A stretch of DNA of 64,000 bases from a bacterium (GCA_919901855.1 CAKKQC010000042.1:1-64000), one strand, 5' to 3'; numbered from the stretch's first letter, positions 48,301 through 56,905 are shown. A program made the numbers and translations. Notes: generated from the letters alone by a model not told the origin.

Positions 48301-49647
48301 GCGCGGGGCACGCTCACGCTCCGAATCCGGGGCGACCACGGCGAGGGATCCCTCGTCCTGACCGGGCTCGCCCTCGGCGACCTCGTCTCCCCCGATCTCA
48401 CGTTCCGGTTCGACGGAGACGGCGGCGTCTGGTCGTTGTCCTCTCCCCGGGAGTCGCTCTGGCAGGCCATCGGCACCGTCTCGGCCGCGGGCGGCCGGAT
48501 CGCGGTCCTGCCCGACGACCGCGTGGGCGGCCGCTGGGTCGTCCTCAAGGGCCCCGACGGCGCCCAGGTGAAGCTTTCAGGCGTCTGGCCCCTGCCCAAT
48601 TCGCCCGAGAAGCTCGGGTTCGAGGGGCACAGGCTCCCGGCGGCCCCGATCATGGTCGCGATCGGCGCGCCGTCGCAAGAAGGCCTGGCCGAGGCGGACC
48701 TCGACTACGTCGCCGCCGCGACCCCGCCCCTCTCGGGCCGCCTCTCGCTGAACGACGGACGCTGGGGCGACTTCGCCTACGACCTCTTCGAGGTCCGGGG
48801 AACCGGCACGCCGGGCCACGACTTCACGTTCACGGCGATCCGGATCGAGCGGGCGGGCGACCTCAAGGCGAAGGGCACGGGCTCGCTCACCCTCGTCCCC
48901 GACCGCGCGATCGTGCTCGACCTCTCGATCGAGAAGCTCGCCCTGCGCTACCTCCGGCCCTTCGGTTTCGTCGAGGACTCGGACAGCAACGGGCTGGGAC
49001 GGATCCGGATCACGGGCGACTACGAGGACCCCGAGATCGCGGGGTCGCTCATCTGCACGCCTGGCGCATACACGCCGCCTACGGCGTTCGCGGAGCTCCG
49101 GCTCGCCGAGGGGCGGATCGACTTCAAGGGGCACGGGGCGACGCTGACGGCCACGCTCAACGACACCGGGGGCGCCTCGGTACTCGTCGCGGGCGAAGGA
49201 TCGTTCAGGAAGCTTCAACCTACGGATTACACGGTTTCGATGACGGCTCCGACCTGGATCGTCGTGGACGGCCTGCCGCGCCTCTACAAAGGACTGGCCA
49301 AGGGCCGCATCCGGATCGAGGGCTCCCTGGCCGCGCCCGCGTTCCGGGGCGAGATCCAGGTCCAGCAGGGGCGCATGCAGACGCCGCCAAAGACCAAGAA
49401 CCCCGACCCCGCCTCGTTCGCGGAGCGCGTGGACTGGGACCTCAAGGTGAAGTTCGGCGACGGGGTCACGTACGCCGTCGAGCCTCTCGCGGGCGCGGCG
49501 GTCGACCTCGCCCGGCTCTCGCCGAAGTCGTACCTGCACGTGAAGGGCAAGGGCGCGGGCTTCGAGGTCTTCGGCGAGATCCTCGCGGATTCCGGCCCCG
49601 TGACGATCATCATGGGCAAGCGGCTGTACCGCAAGGAAGCGCCCTGA
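45349..49647 (+). CDS. TamB/AsmA-like giant envelope protein
   Basis: 1432 residues. One N-terminal membrane anchor (residues 7-27), then long beta-rich sequence with AsmA-like repeats (PRITFRSVDLSGLSTLVVRDV). The C-terminal 350 residues have the DUF490/TamB pattern (RIRITGDYEDPEIAGSLI, RLYKGLAKGRIRIEGSLAAP). TamB-type proteins bridge inner and outer membranes and move phospholipids or assist outer-membrane protein assembly. Starts one base after the ligase stop. A TamA/BamA partner is not in the window. Length is slightly above E. coli TamB (1259). Confidence 0.85.
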   Translation: MKGWQRWAAVAALLAAVGASAYLWWWKPLVLASLRYGLDQALAGTEPRITFRSVDLSGLSTLVVRDVRVGSLDDANSLQAREARLSFNLRALIRGRFDFAGALRKVVLVGPQAILAWPDLVLPARKNAVSTPALPIPPQAVVEITDGRVLLRAGGAAGQVLTLHDVDAAVARTPAGGWTFSADVTAPGSPRRGLSVTGTWGDADLKLAIKASRLRVAPLRPWLEPFKLPLRLDDGALSASLDLDLTKEATGGRRAARGQWRLARADGRLDADGVSVAAPGLPLPVANLSGRARASGTRVSLERVMFTTSGTAWVLAGIVEDFDRPKVHLEFGAPAFQLSLVSPGAAGGGPVRLRAEGPAESPVITAIFDLRNVEAVGLSATRTTGTLTIEDWGRHIQLEGGRAQTPAGVLTLAGAGSPRAGTADATFAIVPQDALLPQLSGTLTLRNGEVKSEVKTGDGLWTIRGRGRKRGVLWTASADAAAAGGARISLAGTAGVAAPHRLDAQIAVSNASFAVLYLERRNDIFRRLPLTIGAAASVRGTTADPALSANLAGSRLALGRTSLPVTGTLKISRRGLDLVPVKAGSAASVTLSLPFGGAKPAGAKVTGEGFPLRLVWAIVPVAAAVRDLEGSFFGTLDIADLTGRPTIEGGGEIRELAWAGTKLGTLGFTVDAQDRTMKLTALSLKGPLAAGGGDGSLTIMDDGWNGTGRLNISYCKIGTTDLDAHAEVSASSGPKGLATAVKLTALRMNAAAWPDAEVEIAVPDPGSLTVKASWEDVLSAVWESRAGRSVALSASFSDLSLAPLLGMVHRSAPVDQLTGSISLKGSPDRASLKADLRWARGEATVRGWVASPAPSSGSITVHASDRAVAQWCPFLRSLPHLKDLPDFDGSLATRGFTAEWAPERLGVNGWITIRDASVRGRAVGSGSVRIKRSGVETEIEGTVAGDAGEFVLFPTRITETANGRDVTGAFGWRRCPAGMTFCTCARGTLTLRIRGDHGEGSLVLTGLALGDLVSPDLTFRFDGDGGVWSLSSPRESLWQAIGTVSAAGGRIAVLPDDRVGGRWVVLKGPDGAQVKLSGVWPLPNSPEKLGFEGHRLPAAPIMVAIGAPSQEGLAEADLDYVAAATPPLSGRLSLNDGRWGDFAYDLFEVRGTGTPGHDFTFTAIRIERAGDLKAKGTGSLTLVPDRAIVLDLSIEKLALRYLRPFGFVEDSDSNGLGRIRITGDYEDPEIAGSLICTPGAYTPPTAFAELRLAEGRIDFKGHGATLTATLNDTGGASVLVAGEGSFRKLQPTDYTVSMTAPTWIVVDGLPRLYKGLAKGRIRIEGSLAAPAFRGEIQVQQGRMQTPPKTKNPDPASFAERVDWDLKVKFGDGVTYAVEPLAGAAVDLARLSPKSYLHVKGKGAGFEVFGEILADSGPVTIIMGKRLYRKEAP

Positions 49648-49698
49648 GGGACCTTCCGGCCGCGCGGGTGGACCCGCCGGAGTAGAATAGCCGGTCAG

Positions 49699-51297
49699 AT
49701 GATCGCCCTCGCGCCCCTCCTCGTCTTGGCGGCGCCGCTCGTGCTGGCGGCCACTCAGTCCCCCCCGGCGGCGGCGCCGTCTCCGCTGGCCACGGTGACT
49801 ATCTTCGTCGACGCCTCCCAAGGTCGGCGCGAGATCTCGCCCTGGCTGTACGGCCGCAACGGCGACCTGACCCGGAAGGAGGAACGCACGCTCTCGCTGG
49901 AGGCGGGGGTGCGGATCGTGAGGTCCACGGGCGGGAACAACATGACCAAGTACAACTGGCGTAACGACCTCTCCACCCACCCGGACTGGTTCCAGAACGT
50001 CTACCGCCAGCACTGGCCCGAGCGAGCAAAGGCGATCCAGGCGACTCCCGGGATCGACGGCCTCTTCGGGCTTCCGGTCCTGGGCTGGGTGGCGAAAACC
50101 GACCGGTACAACTATCCCGACTGGACGCTCGACCGGGAGGGCAAGCGCGCGCACGAGAGCCTCGCGGGCGGTGGATGCGCGACCCTGTACCTCGAGCCCC
50201 AGACCCCCGAGGGATCGGCCGCGCTCCTCGACCACTGGCTCAGTCCCGGCGGCCTCGCGCTCAGCGCGACTCGTTTCACGCTCTGGCACCTGGATAACGA
50301 GCCCAACTGCTGGCGGGGCACCCACAAGGACGTCTCGGGAACGCTCATGACCGGCGGGGAGGCCGTCGCCAGGTTCGCGGCGGTCGCGCGCGAGGTGAAG
50401 GCCCGGCACCCGGAGATCCTGCTCATGGCCCCGGGCTTCGCGTCGGAGTGGTACTGGTGGGACTGGTCCGACAACAGCTTCGTCGAGGGGCTTCCCTGGA
50501 CGGAGTTCTTCATCAAGCGCATGGCGGAAGAGAGCCGGAAGTTCGGGCGGAACCTGATCGACCTCGTGGACGTCCACATCTACTCCAGCTACAGCCAGTC
50601 CACGGACGAAGACTGCCTGAACGAGCATCGGCTCTGGTACGACCCCGGGTACGAGTTCCCGGGCGCCAACGGTGTCCGCGGCTACCCCTCGGGCTGGGAC
50701 AACAACCGCAAGGTCGAGATGCTCTTCGCCCGGATCGAGGGTTGGATCGACAAGTACTTCGGTCCCGACTCGGGAGTCGGGATCGGCGTGACCGAGAGCG
50801 GGCTCGAGTCGAAGAAGCCCATGGTCTGGGCCCTCTGGTACGCGTCGACCCTCGGCGTCTTCGCCGACCACGGCGTCCGGGTCTTCACGCCCTGGTACTG
50901 GACCGACCCGATGTGGGAGGTCCTCCACCTCTGGAGCCGCCACGCGCAGCGGATCCGGGTGGCCGCCGGATGCTCCGGCGAGCCGAAGGTATCCTGCTAT
51001 GCATCCGTCAGCGTCAAGGGCGACCGGATGACGCTCATCCTCGTGAACCGCGACGGCACGGCCGCGCGGCAGGCGTCGATTGCGCTCACCGGGTTCCGGC
51101 CGAAGGCCGGCCCCGCGACCGTGCTCCGGCTCGCGAACCTGCCGGACCAGAAGCGCACGTTCGTCTCCAGGCAGAAGAACGCGCTGACGCGGGGCACCGC
51201 GAAGGTCTCCGGGGAGTCCGTCGGCGTGACCCTGCCGCCGTGGTCCATCACCGCCGTGATCCTGACGGGCAAGCCGGCCGCGGTCCCAGCCCGATGA
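49699..51297 (+). CDS. Secreted glycoside hydrolase family 44 (endoglucanase/xyloglucanase-like)
   Basis: 532 residues. Residues 1-18 are a signal peptide. GGNNMTKYNWRNDLS near residue 79 is a GH44 hallmark; the acid/base Glu201 is in WHLDNEPN, and Glu366 in GVTESGLES is the likely nucleophile. WYWTDPMWEV and a final beta-sandwich (SVSVKGDRMTLILVNRDG) complete the TIM barrel plus beta layout. GH44 enzymes hydrolyse beta-1,4-glucans, xyloglucan and mannans. No carbohydrate-binding or dockerin module is present. Starts 51 bases after tamB; its stop overlaps the kinase ATG. Confidence 0.88.
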   Translation: MIALAPLLVLAAPLVLAATQSPPAAAPSPLATVTIFVDASQGRREISPWLYGRNGDLTRKEERTLSLEAGVRIVRSTGGNNMTKYNWRNDLSTHPDWFQNVYRQHWPERAKAIQATPGIDGLFGLPVLGWVAKTDRYNYPDWTLDREGKRAHESLAGGGCATLYLEPQTPEGSAALLDHWLSPGGLALSATRFTLWHLDNEPNCWRGTHKDVSGTLMTGGEAVARFAAVAREVKARHPEILLMAPGFASEWYWWDWSDNSFVEGLPWTEFFIKRMAEESRKFGRNLIDLVDVHIYSSYSQSTDEDCLNEHRLWYDPGYEFPGANGVRGYPSGWDNNRKVEMLFARIEGWIDKYFGPDSGVGIGVTESGLESKKPMVWALWYASTLGVFADHGVRVFTPWYWTDPMWEVLHLWSRHAQRIRVAAGCSGEPKVSCYASVSVKGDRMTLILVNRDGTAARQASIALTGFRPKAGPATVLRLANLPDQKRTFVSRQKNALTRGTAKVSGESVGVTLPPWSITAVILTGKPAAVPAR

Positions 51298-52217
51298 CGC
51301 CGGTTCCCGCCCCGCTTTCGCGCTTCGAGGCCCGGCTCGTCCTCGGGCTCTGCCCGCAGGCCACGCGCATCGTCGGGGCCCGGTACTTCCGGCACCACCG
51401 GTACCCGTGCCCGATCCACGTGAGAGTCTCGCTTCCCACGGGCTCCCGCCACGACTTCGTCGTGCGAAGCATTCACCATCGCAAGGGCCAGCTCGCCCGC
51501 GAGGTCGCGCTCTACCCCCTCCTCCGCCGGCTCGGGCTGCCGGTCCCGGAGGTGCTCGCGGGTCCCCTCCGCGACCCGCAAGCACCACACTCGAAGCCGC
51601 GGATCGTCCTGAGCCTGATCCCGGGCACGGACCTCCAGCACCTCTCGCTCCACGGCGGCCGCTCCCTCGCGCGGGCGCGCGAGCTCCTGATCGAGGCCGT
51701 AGAACGGATGCACGCCCTGACCCGCGAGGTCGAGGCGGACCCCGTAGTCCGGGTCATCCCCCGGGGCGGGCTGGCGTATCACCTGAGAAGCCTCCTCGCC
51801 CGGAAGGGCCCGTGGCTCCGGGTCCCCTTCTACGCCGACACGGCGGCCCGGCTCCTGCCCGCTCTCGAGCGCATCCGGACGCCCCTCGTGTTCTCGAACG
51901 GCGACTATCAGCCCGCGAACTTCCTCGCGCACGACGGCCGGCTCTCGGGATGCCTGGATTTCGAGTACGCGTGGTTCGAGGACCCGCACTACGGGTTCTG
52001 CAAGTACCCGATCTACGACCTCTATCCGCTCAACGGGGCGGGAATGGTCGAGGCGTGGCTCCGGAAGCGGCGCCTCTCGAAGCGGGACTTCGCCCCCCGG
52101 CTCGCGCTCGCGTGCCTCGCGACGCTCAACCGCGAGATCACGGTCACGGCCGGGAACATCAGGTACCGCGACCACGTGATGGGCCTCCTGCACGAGAACC
52201 TTAAGCTGATCGGGTAG
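51294..52217 (+). CDS. Aminoglycoside phosphotransferase/choline kinase-like protein
   Basis: 307 residues of the APH kinase-like fold. The catalytic loop reads VFSNGDYQPANFL (Asn in place of the usual His of HGD), and the metal site is CLDFEYAWFEDP. IVLSLIPGTDLQHLSL in the N-lobe hinge is also typical. Such kinases phosphorylate small hydroxyl compounds, including sugars and choline. The ATGA overlap with GH44 suggests a common role, perhaps phosphorylating a product of glycan breakdown, but this is speculative. Confidence 0.8.
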   Translation: MTPVPAPLSRFEARLVLGLCPQATRIVGARYFRHHRYPCPIHVRVSLPTGSRHDFVVRSIHHRKGQLAREVALYPLLRRLGLPVPEVLAGPLRDPQAPHSKPRIVLSLIPGTDLQHLSLHGGRSLARARELLIEAVERMHALTREVEADPVVRVIPRGGLAYHLRSLLARKGPWLRVPFYADTAARLLPALERIRTPLVFSNGDYQPANFLAHDGRLSGCLDFEYAWFEDPHYGFCKYPIYDLYPLNGAGMVEAWLRKRRLSKRDFAPRLALACLATLNREITVTAGNIRYRDHVMGLLHENLKLIG

Positions 52218-52231
52218 CCCGGGCCGGGCCG

Positions 52232-52260
52232 TTGACATGCACAAAAACGGGCGTTATCCT
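52232..52260 (+). promoter_or_regulatory. Sigma70-type promoter for vapBC
   Basis: TTGACA at 52232-52237 and TATCCT at 52255-52260, separated by exactly 17 bases, 20 bases before the vapB ATG. It is the best promoter seen by eye in the window and lies in unusually AT-rich sequence. Good Shine-Dalgarno GGAAGG follows at 52267-52272. Confidence 0.8.
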
Positions 52261-52267
52261 ATGCATG
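52236..52267. promoter_or_regulatory. Candidate VapB operator (inverted repeat)
   Basis: CATGCA at 52236-52241 and TGCATG at 52262-52267 are inverted copies flanking the spacer and -10 of the vapBC promoter. Toxin-antitoxin operons are normally autorepressed by the antitoxin at palindromes overlapping the promoter, so this pair is a plausible operator. Confidence 0.5.
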
Positions 52268-52280
52268 GAAGGTACACCGA

Positions 52281-52484
52281 ATGCGCACCACGATAGACAT
52301 CAATGAGGATCTCCTCCGCGAAGCGGGGCGGCTGACCTCGATCAAGATGAAGCGCAAGCTCGTCGACACCGCGCTCCAGGAACTCGTCCGGCAGGCCCGG
52401 CTTCGCCGGCTCGCGGGCATGCTCGGCTCGACCCGCCTCAACCTCACCCAGCGGTCCTTGCGTCGCATGCGCTCGGATGGCTGA
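52281..52484 (+). CDS. vapB: VapB-type antitoxin
   Basis: 67 residues beginning MRTTIDINEDLLREAGRL, the ribbon-helix-helix DNA-binding motif of VapB antitoxins, followed by a basic C-terminal region that would bind the toxin. ATG at 52281 with GGAAGG upstream. It overlaps vapC by eight bases. It should repress the operon and neutralise VapC. Confidence 0.88.
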   Translation: MRTTIDINEDLLREAGRLTSIKMKRKLVDTALQELVRQARLRRLAGMLGSTRLNLTQRSLRRMRSDG

Positions 52485-52908
52485 TCCGCCACCCCACCTC
52501 GTCGATACGTCCGCCTGGATCGAGGGGTTCCGGCCGGGAGCAAGGGGTCCCTGGGTCGAGGAACTGCGGCGGCTGGTGACCGACCGGCAGGCCGGACTTC
52601 ATCCGATCATACGCGTGGAACTCCTGTCGGGGGCCATGTCGGAAGCGGAGTACGGCCGGCTGGCCGAGGTCCTCGACGCCCTGCCACCGGTCGAGTGCGC
52701 ACAGGAAGCCTGGCAGGAGGCGGCTCGACTCGGATTCCAATTGAGACGTAAGGGCGTCAGCGTGCCCGTCACCGACCTCCTGATCGCGGCCACCGCCGTC
52801 CACCACCGGTGCCTGCTGATCCACTGCGACCGGCACTTCGTCCTGGTCGCGAAGCATTCGCCCCTGCAGGAGAGGAGTCTGCCCACCCGGACCGCCCCAG
52901 CCCGCTGA
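52477..52908 (+). CDS. vapC: VapC-type toxin, PIN-domain ribonuclease
   Basis: 143 residues. LVDTSAWIEGF gives the first catalytic Asp, RVELLSGA the Glu, and VTDLLIAATAVHHRCLLIHC with HCDRHF the last acidic residues of a PIN domain. VapC toxins cleave tRNA or rRNA when freed from VapB. The C-terminal 20 residues are not conserved. Ends 16 bases from the convergent repeat-protein gene. Confidence 0.9.
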   Translation: MADPPPHLVDTSAWIEGFRPGARGPWVEELRRLVTDRQAGLHPIIRVELLSGAMSEAEYGRLAEVLDALPPVECAQEAWQEAARLGFQLRRKGVSVPVTDLLIAATAVHHRCLLIHCDRHFVLVAKHSPLQERSLPTRTAPAR

Positions 52909-52924
52909 GCCGCGGCTTTCGTCC

Positions 52925-55900
52925 CTACCTCACCACGACCTTCAGCGTCTCGCTGAGCCCGCCGCCGAGGATGCGGACGATGTAGACCCCGCGGGCGACC
53001 GGCTTCTCGTCCTCGGTCCGGCCGTCCCAGACCACCGAGATCTGCCCGCCCCCGATGGGTCGCGTGTCCCGCAGGGCCCTGACGAGCCGGCCCGACGCCG
53101 TGTAGATTCTCACGGCCACGGGATCGGTGTTGAGTACGAAGAGCCGGACGAGCACGGATTCGCCCGCCCAGGGCGAGAACGCGTTCGCCGACAGCGCCCC
53201 GCCGTTGGTCGCGAGCATGAGCGCCGACTTCCCCGCGACCACGACCGTCGTGGCCGAGAGTGCCGGGGAGGCGAGCGCGACCCCGACCCGGTACTCGCCG
53301 GGCTCGGGCCCGAGGGTGAGGGCGGAGTGGACCACTCCGTTCCCATCCGTTGACAACGTCAAAACGCTCAGGCTCGCGCCGTCGCCCGAGACCGAGAAGA
53401 TGAGGACCCGGCCCGGAACGGCCAGCCCGCACAGGTCGCGCAGGGTCGCGGTCAACCCGACGGTGGTGCCCGCCGGCGCGGTCGCGGGCGAGGCCGCCAG
53501 GACCAGCGAGGCCGGCGCGCCGTAGACGGCCGTCGCGGCGGAGGCCACCGTGGCCGGCCCGAGCGCGCGGCCGGTCAGGGCCTCGGTCCCCCCCGCGATC
53601 GCCGCCGCCCCGGAGATCCCGCAGGCGACGGCCGTCGTCGTCCACGTGAACACGGCGGAGAGGCCGGGGCCCAGCACGACGGGCGGGCCGGGCGGCACGG
53701 CCGTGAGCCCCCCGAGCACGAGGGGTAAGACAGCCGAGGCTCCGACCGCGGTAACGGTCAGGGCGACCCCGCCGTCGTTGCGGACGGTGAGCAGCGCGTT
53801 CAGGGCGTCGCCCGTCGCGACGGTCGTCTGGTCGAGCGCGAACGACACGATGGTCAGCCGGGCCGGCGCCAGCACGGTCAGCGTCTTGATGGCCCCGGGG
53901 GCAGCCACCGCTCGACCGCTCAGCGAGTCGGTCGTCGTTCCTCCGCCGGTGAAGGTCACGGTCCCCGCCCCCGACGCCGAAAACGTCCAGACGAACGAAG
54001 CGCCGGCCGCCGGCGCCAGTGACGGAACCGGGGCGGGCGGGCCGCCGATGAAGGCGCCGGCCGCGCCTGAGGGCACGAGCGACGGCGTGACCGTCTGGGA
54101 GCCGTACCCGCCTGTGTTCGTGAGCGTGACCGTGACGGTCACCCACTGCCCCGCCACGACGACCGAGGCCGAGAGCGAGATCGCGGAGGACAGCGCCGCC
54201 GGAGTCACCGCGCCCAGCGACGCCACCGCCTGCGGCGACCAGACGAGGCCCGTGCACGCCGCGCCCGCGGCGGACGACGTGAACGCGATCGTCCCGGCCC
54301 CCGATACCGAGAACGTCCAGGTGAAGGTCCGCGACCCGCCGGACGCCAGCGTCGCCGGCGCGGGAGCAGGTCCCGCGACGATCGCGCCGAGCCCCGCCGG
54401 CCAGGCCAGGGCGACAGGACCGACGCCCGTCACGGGGGTCCCGCCCGCGTGCGTGACCGTGAGCGTGAGCGTCACCCACTGCCCGACCGAGGCCGCGGGC
54501 GGCACGCTCAGCGCCGCGACGAGGGAACCGGGCGCCAGGATGGACGCCCCGGCGCCGGCCGGACCGGCCGCCACCACCCCGCCCGACCTCGCGTCCGTGC
54601 CGGCGACGGTCGCGGACCACGTGATCGCGCCCGTCGAGGTGCCCTGCACGGACCAGATGAAGGTCGCCGCGGTGCCGCCCGGGAGCGCGGCCGGCGGGGC
54701 GGGCAGGGGCCCCAGGACGACGGTGCCCGGCCCGGCCGCGGCCAGGGGGCCGGGCGTCACTCCGACGGCCGTCGTCTCGCCCGTGTTCGTCACCGTCAGC
54801 GCGACCACGGCCGTCTCCCCCACGCACGTCGTGGCCGGCGACACGGAGAGGGACGAGACGAGAGCCGCCGGACGGGCCAGGTGCACGGACAGGGAGGACG
54901 CGGGCCCGGCGCCGAGCGGCAGGCCCGTGTAGCCGTCCGTCGCCGCCACGGACGCAGCACATGTCACATCGCCCGCGAGGGTTCCCGTGAACGTCCACGT
55001 GAACGTGACCGAGGCCCCGGGTGCGATCGAGCCCGGGAGGGCCGGGTTCGGCCCGGCCGAAACCACGGCCGCGCCCGTGCCGGACGCCGCCGGCCCCCCC
55101 CCGACCGACGGAGCGGACGCGACCGCACAGCCCGTGTTCGTGACCGTGAGCGTCACGAGGAAGGGCTGGCCGACGTTCACGACGGACGGCCCCGCCGACA
55201 CCTCCGCCGACAGCGCCGCGCCGACCGCCGTCATCACCGTGTTGCTGTCCGCCCCGCCGTCGTCGAAGGCCTGCGTGGCCGAGGCCGCGTTCGCGATCAG
55301 CCCGCCGGGTGGGGGCCCGGGCGAGACCGCGGCCACGAACCGGACGAACCCCGAAGCTCCCGGCGCGACGCGGTCCACGACCCAGCGGAGCACGGCGGGC
55401 TCGGTCCCCGCCGGCGGTTCCCCTTCCGTCCACGGCGCCGCGCCGTCGGGCGACCATGCGGGACCCGAAACCGCGGGCACCCCGAGCCAATCGGCCTTCG
55501 CCCACGACGTGGCGGGACCCGCCCAGCGCGTGCCCGGGGGCAGGGTGTCCGTGAGCGTGAGGCCCCACAGCGTGCCCGCGCCCGCGTTGCGCCACCACAG
55601 CGTGTACGTCAGCCCGTCGCCCGCGCACAGGCGGCCGCCGGGCGTGGCGGACAAGGTGAGCTGGGTGAGGCCGCCCACGACCGGGACCGTCACGACGTTG
55701 CTCGCGACCCGGGGCTCCGGGTCGCCGTTGAACAGGTGGCTCCCCTCCGCGTAGTTCACCAGGGGCGCCAGGACGCTCACGAGGCGGACCGTGAAGGACA
55801 CCTGCTGGCCCGTGCCGGCGGACATTGAGCCCAGGTTCCAGGTGACGACGGACCCCGAGAGGCTCCCGCCCCCGGTCACCGAGACGAGAGTCGTCCCCGG

Positions 55901-56812
55901 GGGCAGGGAGTCCCAGACCCGGACGCCGTCCGCGAGGCCGGCGCCCGTGACCGAGACCGTGAGCGAGAACGTGCAGGTGCCCCCGGACACCGCCAGCGCC
56001 GGCCCGGTCTTCCGGATCACGACCTGGGGCCCCGGCGCGCGGAAGCTCGCGGCCCGGAGCAGGACGTTGGAGTCGTACGCGTCGTCGTTCGTGTCCGCGA
56101 TCGCGAGCTTGATGTGGTGCGACACGTGCGGAGCGACCGTTGCGGTCACCGTGAACACGATCGTAAACCCGTCCATCTCCGTGTCGTACGGACAGCTCCC
56201 GGCCCCGAACGAGGCGACGTCGTTGTTCCGGAAGTACCCGTTGTTGACTCCCAGGTTGACCGAGTTCACCGAGACCGGCTGGCTCGTGCCGGACACCACG
56301 GCCAGATTCACGCCGTCGAGGTAGAACGCGAACACGTCGTTGTACGAGTAGACGTATTCGTTGTACTCCTCCGATCCGAAGGCGTAGTCGAAGACGACCG
56401 TGTCGCCGCCCGGCACGAAGTCGAATTCGAGCACCGCGGCGTCCGCCGTCGCCGCCCCGGCCAGCCCCGCGAGCTGGACGTCCCCGGCCGTGCCGTTCGA
56501 GGCCGAGGTCCCGGGCGAGAGGTTGGGCCCGATGATGCCCTTGATGTTCCCGGTGCTCAGGATGATGCCGGAGTCGAACCCGATGGCGGTGCCGCCGCCG
56601 GAAAAGACGCCCGCAGCGACGAGCGCGCCCGCGTAGGTCACGTTCGTGACCGCGATCCCGCTCCCGAGAAACGTGTTCGCGAGGGTCGTGGGCGTCTGCG
56701 TGTATAGATCCTGCGTCGTGATTCCCGCGCGGCCGGGGGCCGCCAGCCAGAGCGCGACGAGGACCGGCCAGACGGGCCCCCTAGTCATCCTGGTCGTTCG
56801 GCTCCCCTTCAT
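52925..56812 (-). CDS. Secreted repeat protein: choice-of-anchor L, DUF11/CARDB-like repeats, FlgD-like C-terminus
   Basis: 1295 residues with an N-terminal signal peptide (WPVLVALWLAAPGRAG). Residues 35-265 are a choice-of-anchor L domain (FDYAFGSEEYNEYVYSYND is its core motif). Two DUF11-type domains follow (about 270-395 and 395-520), then five Ig/CARDB-like repeats of roughly 105-110 residues, each ending in a FTWTF-like strand. A Big_1-like domain follows near 1095-1195. The last 90 residues match the FlgD/T9SS-like Ig fold (RIYTASGRLVRAL, WDGRTEDEKPVARGVY), a common cell-surface anchoring end. Probably a surface adhesin. ATG at 56812 used; ATG at 56788 is an alternative. Confidence 0.85.
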   Translation of the reverse strand: MKGSRTTRMTRGPVWPVLVALWLAAPGRAGITTQDLYTQTPTTLANTFLGSGIAVTNVTYAGALVAAGVFSGGGTAIGFDSGIILSTGNIKGIIGPNLSPGTSASNGTAGDVQLAGLAGAATADAAVLEFDFVPGGDTVVFDYAFGSEEYNEYVYSYNDVFAFYLDGVNLAVVSGTSQPVSVNSVNLGVNNGYFRNNDVASFGAGSCPYDTEMDGFTIVFTVTATVAPHVSHHIKLAIADTNDDAYDSNVLLRAASFRAPGPQVVIRKTGPALAVSGGTCTFSLTVSVTGAGLADGVRVWDSLPPGTTLVSVTGGGSLSGSVVTWNLGSMSAGTGQQVSFTVRLVSVLAPLVNYAEGSHLFNGDPEPRVASNVVTVPVVGGLTQLTLSATPGGRLCAGDGLTYTLWWRNAGAGTLWGLTLTDTLPPGTRWAGPATSWAKADWLGVPAVSGPAWSPDGAAPWTEGEPPAGTEPAVLRWVVDRVAPGASGFVRFVAAVSPGPPPGGLIANAASATQAFDDGGADSNTVMTAVGAALSAEVSAGPSVVNVGQPFLVTLTVTNTGCAVASAPSVGGGPAASGTGAAVVSAGPNPALPGSIAPGASVTFTWTFTGTLAGDVTCAASVAATDGYTGLPLGAGPASSLSVHLARPAALVSSLSVSPATTCVGETAVVALTVTNTGETTAVGVTPGPLAAAGPGTVVLGPLPAPPAALPGGTAATFIWSVQGTSTGAITWSATVAGTDARSGGVVAAGPAGAGASILAPGSLVAALSVPPAASVGQWVTLTLTVTHAGGTPVTGVGPVALAWPAGLGAIVAGPAPAPATLASGGSRTFTWTFSVSGAGTIAFTSSAAGAACTGLVWSPQAVASLGAVTPAALSSAISLSASVVVAGQWVTVTVTLTNTGGYGSQTVTPSLVPSGAAGAFIGGPPAPVPSLAPAAGASFVWTFSASGAGTVTFTGGGTTTDSLSGRAVAAPGAIKTLTVLAPARLTIVSFALDQTTVATGDALNALLTVRNDGGVALTVTAVGASAVLPLVLGGLTAVPPGPPVVLGPGLSAVFTWTTTAVACGISGAAAIAGGTEALTGRALGPATVASAATAVYGAPASLVLAASPATAPAGTTVGLTATLRDLCGLAVPGRVLIFSVSGDGASLSVLTLSTDGNGVVHSALTLGPEPGEYRVGVALASPALSATTVVVAGKSALMLATNGGALSANAFSPWAGESVLVRLFVLNTDPVAVRIYTASGRLVRALRDTRPIGGGQISVVWDGRTEDEKPVARGVYIVRILGGGLSETLKVVVR

Positions 56813-56905
56813 CGTCCCGCCTTCCCACGTCCATCATAGAGGCCGCCGCCTCGCACGGCGACGGCCATGGAAGGAAGGGAAGGGAATTGATTCCTGCAAT
56901 GACTT

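Noticed and set aside
49664-49677. GCGGGT-GG-ACCCGC hairpin between tamB and the GH44 gene
   Set aside because: Two-base loop, no U-tract, and such short GC palindromes are expected by chance here.
48577-51588. Antisense open frame of about 1000 codons opposite TamB, GH44 and the kinase
   Set aside because: Spans three real genes on the other strand, has no start context and a biased Arg/Gly/Pro composition.
52599-55628. Long minus-strand frame overlapping vapC and the repeat protein
   Set aside because: Gly/Arg-rich translation of the wrong frame of the choice-of-anchor gene.
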